Shown piece after piece: positions 6,085-9,554 of a stretch of DNA of 9,554 nucleotides. Positions within the stretch are counted from its first letter, which is position 1. Every line of letters starts with the position of its first letter. The DNA is taken from contig JBBRCX010000141.1 in NCBI GenBank assembly GCA_038204465.1, positions 1 to 9,554 of the forward strand. The letters are read 5' to 3'. The DNA is from JBBRCX01 sp038204465. GTDB taxonomy: Bacteria > Planctomycetota > Phycisphaerae > Tepidisphaerales > Tepidisphaeraceae. The notes under the pieces were generated by a model. The model saw nothing but the letters and a program-made list of their open reading frames with translations, was not told the DNA's origin and searched no databases. The position numbers and the translations under genes were made by a program.

Positions 6085-6433
6085 ACCGTTCGAGGATGAA
6101 TTCATGGCCGAGGGCGTAGGTGTTCTGGTCGTCCATCGCCAGCGTCATCTCCGGAAACTTCACGATGCGCCAGCCGTCCTGCAGGGCGGCGTGGATCGAT
6201 CGATAGAGGAAGTTCCCATCGGCGTCTACGCCATCGGAGTCTTTCCCCTCTTCGAAGATGCTCATTCCGATCACGCTCGAGTGGGGATGGGAGCTGGGCG
6301 CCTGGATGTAGAGCAGGCTTTGACGGAGGTTTTTCGGGATGGCGTCGACGAGGGATTGAAGATCGCTTTCGGACAAGGTGCCCGCGCGGAACTTCTCCAG
6401 GCATTGCTCGGCGCTGGCGCGCAGATCAGTCAT
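6077..6433 (-). CDS. Hypothetical protein, 118 aa, paired with the oxygenase
   Basis: I do not recognise a named family. The protein is soluble-looking, without signal peptide or membrane segment. The first 30 residues are likely helical (MTDLRASAEQCLEKFRAGTL), followed by an alternating beta-rich part with SSVIGMSIFEEG (52-63), FLYRSIHAALQDGWRIVKFP (75-94) and a C-terminal GHEFILERW. The start is good: GAGG lies 5 nt before the ATG. Codon use and GC content match the flanking genes, so it looks genuine. Its stop codon lies inside the ribosome binding site of the PhyH-like gene, implying co-expression in a fixed ratio; a partner, accessory or regulatory role is plausible but is inference. A 132-bp gap separates it from the gene upstream, room for its own promoter, though I see no strong one. 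Confidence 0.75.
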   Translation of the reverse strand: MTDLRASAEQCLEKFRAGTLSESDLQSLVDAIPKNLRQSLLYIQAPSSHPHSSVIGMSIFEEGKDSDGVDADGNFLYRSIHAALQDGWRIVKFPEMTLAMDDQNTYALGHEFILERWR

Positions 6434-6565
6434 GCGGACCTCGGCTCGCCTCCCCCAGCCCTGAAGATGTTGAGCGAGCGGCGGCAGGTTCGATGCTCCC
6501 GGTTCATCAGCTTAACCCTTTAACGAGCACAAGTGTTTTGGAAATTCAAACCGCAGCATCTCCGC

Positions 6566-7069
6566 TCAGCCTGGCGAAGCGCCACATTCGGGGCAGCGAG
6601 TGGGGGTGGCGCGCAGATCGTAGCCGCAACCAGGGCAGAGTTGCTGTTGGAGTCGATTGCGCGCGAGCCTGCGACGGCGCCATCGGCGCAATTGAAGGAC
6701 AGGGACGATTGCGAATAAGGCCGTCGGAACCCAATAAGGGATCGTGATGTCGCGGCTATACACTGTTCCCCACCGCCCGGCGGAGTAGCCGAGTCCGGCC
6801 AGCTTGAAATAAACACGGCTCGGTACGGAGGGGACGAGGTCCTCCGAAGCGCGCCCCCTATAATAGTGAATGCCTTCATCCAGAGTTTCGACATCGAAGC
6901 CTGGCAAGGGGACCTCACGATAAGCCCAAAATGTTCCCCGTGAAGACACAAGCGACAAGTAGTGCTCACCGCCACGCGAAACCTCGTCGCAAACACAGTA
7001 GCTTCGAATCCAGATCGCCAGAAAGGCAATGCAAAGCACATCAGAAATACAACCGAAGACGCGTCGCAT
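6566..7069 (-). CDS. Small membrane protein with C-terminal zinc ribbon
   Basis: This 167-aa protein of unknown function begins MRRVFGCISDVLCIAFLAIWIRS, a hydrophobic segment (about 5-21) that is probably a membrane anchor. A ~85-residue, probably extracytoplasmic, part follows. A second hydrophobic segment (PYWVPTALFAIVPVLQL, about 111-127) is followed by the Arg-rich stop-transfer run RRWRRRRLARNR. A cytoplasmic zinc ribbon closes the protein, with Cys145, Cys148, Cys159 and Cys162 as ligands. From memory, this layout with a CGYDLRATPxRCPECG tail recurs many times in Phycisphaerae genomes, always uncharacterised. I chose ATG 7069, which puts the anchor at the N-terminus and leaves 20 bp after the upstream stop. 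A GTG at 7126 is in frame but would overlap the upstream gene and add a non-hydrophobic head. No strong ribosome binding site is seen. It is probably co-transcribed with the modular protein gene. Confidence 0.75.
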   Translation of the reverse strand: MRRVFGCISDVLCIAFLAIWIRSYCVCDEVSRGGEHYLSLVSSRGTFWAYREVPLPGFDVETLDEGIHYYRGRASEDLVPSVPSRVYFKLAGLGYSAGRWGTVYSRDITIPYWVPTALFAIVPVLQLRRWRRRRLARNRLQQQLCPGCGYDLRATPTRCPECGASPG

Positions 7070-7089
7070 TCGTCTTGTAAAGTAAACGA

Positions 7090-9554
7090 TCAAATCTCTA
7101 CATGCTGGCCGGCAGCGTTGAACCACCTCGTGTCATTAAGCCTTTGCCAGAGCGGTTGTCTCTCAACGTCCTGCACCGGTATCACGTTGGGCGGCAGCGT
7201 TAGCGGACGAGTCCACTGTCGTCTCCAGTGACCTTGGACCTTGCTGGTAAATCCGGGGTCGAAATAGGTTGCCATGCCCCAATTAAATAAATCCGACACC
7301 TTGAGGGCCACCGGAAGGCTCCGCTCGCCGGGCGGAACGAACATCAAGAAATCATAGATTGCGTCGTAGCGCTCAGCCCAATTAGTAGTGGCATCCGGCA
7401 ACCGGATGCCCGGACTATCTCCAAGCGTATACTCTCTCCCATCAATCGCGAAATTCCTGTTTCCGTACATGAAACTTCCGTCCAAGACCCACGAGCCGTT
7501 GTCCGCTCGGTGAAGGAGAATGCCGTTAACCGTCCTTATGAATGCTGTCGGGGACAAAATCTGGGTAATATGCCACGTTCCCGCAGCACGGATCGGCTGT
7601 GGAAGGCTGGAAATATCAACGGACCCTTTCCATTGAATCCCTGTAGGAATCACGTTCGCGATACCACTCAGGCGGAGCGTATGCACACCGGGCTGGTGAT
7701 TTATAAAGTCTTCGCCAATACCCACAGTGCCAGTCTTCACCTCAAATGTCACAGGCGGCTGGTACACGTCGAATGACGCCCACACCCCTTTGGCATCGAC
7801 AGTGCACGTGACCTTGGCCGTTTGCTTTAGGGTTCCCTTCTTCGGCTCCCAGTAGTACGAAATCGCGGCAGCAGCTTTGTCCGCAGCGGTAAGCGAGGTG
7901 ATCGAGGATGGCTTCGTTAGATCTGTGTACAAATAGTCCTTGAACGTGTTGCCCTCAATGCCCCAGGCGAACGTAGTTCCTGCGTCAACCGACAGACTTG
8001 CGTTCTGTCCGACCAGGATCAAGTTGTGCTCCGTACTGGTAATATCCGTTCGTAGCCTCCACAGCTTTACGCCTGTGCTGCGGGTCGTTGCGGAATCGGT
8101 CATCGGTCCCGTGGTCGGCTGCGTCGTCGGGCTCGTAGCCGGTTGGGTGGTGGCGGCGAGCGCGGCAAAGGGGGCGAGGGTAATCCTGAAGACGGAGGCC
8201 GCCGCGGAGATATCAACGGCTTCCACCCAGTAGGTAAGGTGGTCCGCTTTTTCCCCCGCCATCCAACTCAGGCGGTCAACCAATCGGCCGCCTTTCATTC
8301 CCAGCAATTTGTCTGCATCAGCGCCGCGTGTCTGGTTCGGCCACACACTTATATTCTGCGCGTTGGACGCCGAAAGCGTCACCATGCCAGACCCTGCTTC
8401 CGCAGGTACGTCGAGCCCCAACGACACGAGATTCTGCTCTCCACTTACCGATCCTGGGTCATTCAGATCGGGGATCGCATTGTTGTTGTCGTCGTTGTTG
8501 TTCAGGATGAGCGTGGCTCCCGGGCTCATTTCCGTGTCCTCAGCCATGCCATCGAGGACCAGATCAACCCGATCATTGTCGGTAATCGTCGCCGTCCCAC
8601 CACGATTCTGCCCCGGGCGATAGCCCGCGCCGCCGATCAGCGAAAGGACAACCGTCTCATCACTTTCAACGTACTGATTGTCATTTGGAGTCACAGTGAC
8701 GATGGCCGTTCGCGCGCCGGCGGCGAAGGTGACGCTCTGGGCGGTGCCGGTGTAATCACCGGTGTCGGATGATCCCGGGCGGGCGGTGCCCGACATTGCG
8801 TAATTGACTGTGAGCGCCGGGTTGATGTTTCCGGTGCGTGTGAACGTGAAGGTCGCGGGATCCTGGCCAGCTTCGCTGGCGCTCACGTCGGTTGGCTGGA
8901 CGTTTACCAGAGATGGAGGCGCGGGGAGGGTGACAATGTTGGAGGGGGGCGACGTGTCGCCAGGGTAACCTTCGGTGTTCTCCATTGTAGTAACAAAGAA
9001 CTCATAGCTCACGCCCGGTGTCAGCCCGGTGAAGCGCCAGTGACCGTGGTCAGGGGCGCCATCGGGCTTGACCTTCTCCTGCCCGATTCCTCCGCTCCAA
9101 CCATCCGAGGGGGTGGGCGCGACGGCCTGTATGTAGACCTCCTCATCGTAGAAGAACGGCGCGGTGCCCAGGTTTGAACTAAAATCCGCGTCGATCGTTG
9201 TGCTGTTCACCATGGTAGCGGCGACGCTGGGCGCGGGGGTGTGAAAGAAGTTGGGCGAGGTGACCTGAGTGCTGGATTCGCCGGGGAGCGGGTTGGAGTT
9301 AATCGCGCTGACCCAGGCGGAGTAGCCGCCGTCGTTGAAGGTGCGGACCTGGAAGGTGTACCGCGTGTTGGGGAGGGGCGCATACGCGTTGTAGCCCCCG
9401 GGCACCGCCAGGGGGCGGGGCACTCCATCGGGGCCGATGTACTGGAACTGAATGCCCGTGTGGGTGTCATTCGCTGGGTAAGTGACGAACACGTTGTTCC
9501 AGGCGGCGTAGCCGGGCTGGGCCGAGGGTTCGCTGTCGCCGGTGGTGAAGCCGG
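7090..9554 (-). CDS. Large modular extracellular protein (Fn3, Calx-beta), N-terminus beyond the window
   Basis: The frame is open to the right edge, so at least 820 residues are visible and the true start is outside. Counting from the first full codon: part of one Fn3-like domain (about 1-90, with RYTFQVRTFNDGGYSAWVSA); a second (about 106-210, with GLTPGVSYEFFVTTM); a Calx-beta domain (about 217-328, with DYTGTAQSVTFAAGA, ESDET and the closing TITDND); an Asn/Asp-rich segment NNNDDNNNAIPDLNDPG (351-367) like calcium-binding thrombospondin type 3 motifs; a beta-rich module (about 370-463); a Thr/Pro/Gln linker (about 466-493); and ~327 C-terminal residues that I cannot assign. The makeup indicates an exported, calcium-stabilised surface or matrix protein. 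No membrane anchor or sorting signal is seen at the C-terminus (…NAAGQHVEI). An in-frame GTG at 9492 is internal to an Fn3 domain and should not be taken as the start. The zinc-ribbon gene follows 20 bp downstream. Confidence 0.85.
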   Translation of the reverse strand, partial: GFTTGDSEPSAQPGYAAWNNVFVTYPANDTHTGIQFQYIGPDGVPRPLAVPGGYNAYAPLPNTRYTFQVRTFNDGGYSAWVSAINSNPLPGESSTQVTSPNFFHTPAPSVAATMVNSTTIDADFSSNLGTAPFFYDEEVYIQAVAPTPSDGWSGGIGQEKVKPDGAPDHGHWRFTGLTPGVSYEFFVTTMENTEGYPGDTSPPSNIVTLPAPPSLVNVQPTDVSASEAGQDPATFTFTRTGNINPALTVNYAMSGTARPGSSDTGDYTGTAQSVTFAAGARTAIVTVTPNDNQYVESDETVVLSLIGGAGYRPGQNRGGTATITDNDRVDLVLDGMAEDTEMSPGATLILNNNDDNNNAIPDLNDPGSVSGEQNLVSLGLDVPAEAGSGMVTLSASNAQNISVWPNQTRGADADKLLGMKGGRLVDRLSWMAGEKADHLTYWVEAVDISAAASVFRITLAPFAALAATTQPATSPTTQPTTGPMTDSATTRSTGVKLWRLRTDITSTEHNLILVGQNASLSVDAGTTFAWGIEGNTFKDYLYTDLTKPSSITSLTAADKAAAAISYYWEPKKGTLKQTAKVTCTVDAKGVWASFDVYQPPVTFEVKTGTVGIGEDFINHQPGVHTLRLSGIANVIPTGIQWKGSVDISSLPQPIRAAGTWHITQILSPTAFIRTVNGILLHRADNGSWVLDGSFMYGNRNFAIDGREYTLGDSPGIRLPDATTNWAERYDAIYDFLMFVPPGERSLPVALKVSDLFNWGMATYFDPGFTSKVQGHWRRQWTRPLTLPPNVIPVQDVERQPLWQRLNDTRWFNAAGQHVEI
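7390..7410. repeat. 9-bp-stem hairpin inside the modular protein gene
   Basis: GGCATCCGG and CCGGATGCC form a perfect 9-bp stem around a CAA loop, within codons for GIRLPDA of the unassigned C-terminal region. It may be a chance palindrome; a stem of this length is expected roughly once in a few windows of this size. Confidence 0.35.

Noticed and set aside
5169..6119. Open frame of 316 codons antisense to the oxygenase gene
   Set aside because: The minus strand carries the PhyH motifs (WHRDG, GPTEVLPGSH). The antisense translation is low-complexity Arg/Val/Gly with no motif.
7070..7126. Upstream GTG start at 7126 for the zinc-ribbon protein
   Set aside because: It would overlap the preceding gene by 37 bp and put 19 polar, charged residues before the membrane anchor. 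ATG 7069 fits the expected layout of the family.
7390..7410. 9-bp hairpin as a regulatory or mobile element
   Set aside because: It is inside coding sequence, has no second copy in the window that I can see, and a stem of this length is plausible by chance.
8143..8772. Plus-strand open frame of 209 codons inside the modular protein gene
   Set aside because: Antisense to clear Calx-beta and linker coding sequence. Its Val runs come from the complement of the Asn/Asp tract.

Overview
The window looks like chromosomal DNA of a GC-rich planctomycete, most likely of class Phycisphaerae (inference). Three things point there: a small membrane protein ending in the zinc ribbon CPGCGYDLRATPTRCPECG, which I associate with large paralogous sets in that class; a big secreted protein built of Fn3, Calx-beta and Asn/Asp-rich modules with a TTQP-type linker; and an intracellular GH78 alpha-L-rhamnosidase. 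No rRNA, tRNA, CRISPR array, transposase or phage gene is visible.

Layout, left to right. Positions 1-130 are an unassigned flank. 131-1384 (-) is a PLP-dependent DegT/DnrJ/EryC1/StrS-type sugar aminotransferase with a good sigma70-like promoter and a small hairpin at the predicted transcript start. 1385-2417 is a one-kilobase divergent intergenic region without a credible gene. It holds a degenerate 7-bp tandem repeat (1525-1559) and a ~520-bp imperfect palindrome (1676-2194) made of two facing copies of a ~210-bp repeat, each with hairpins at both ends. A candidate promoter and a 13-bp dyad precede the next gene. 2418-5087 (+) is an 889-aa GH78 alpha-L-rhamnosidase without a signal peptide.

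Everything from 5181 to the right edge is on the minus strand. In transcription order (right to left): the C-terminal 820 residues of a large modular extracellular protein (7090 to beyond 9554); 20 bp later a 167-aa membrane/zinc-ribbon protein (6566-7069); after 132 bp, a 118-aa protein of unknown function (6077-6433); and directly after its stop a phytanoyl-CoA-dioxygenase-like Fe(II)/2-oxoglutarate oxygenase (5181-6074). The last two look translationally coupled: a ribosome binding site that is an extended match to the 16S rRNA 3' end overlaps the upstream stop codon.

The rhamnosidase, aminotransferase and oxygenase fit a lifestyle of polysaccharide breakdown and sugar remodelling, but the sequence does not show that they form one pathway. 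The most unusual non-coding feature is the large inverted repeat. The least explained protein segments are the C-terminal ~330 residues of the modular protein and the 118-aa partner of the oxygenase.
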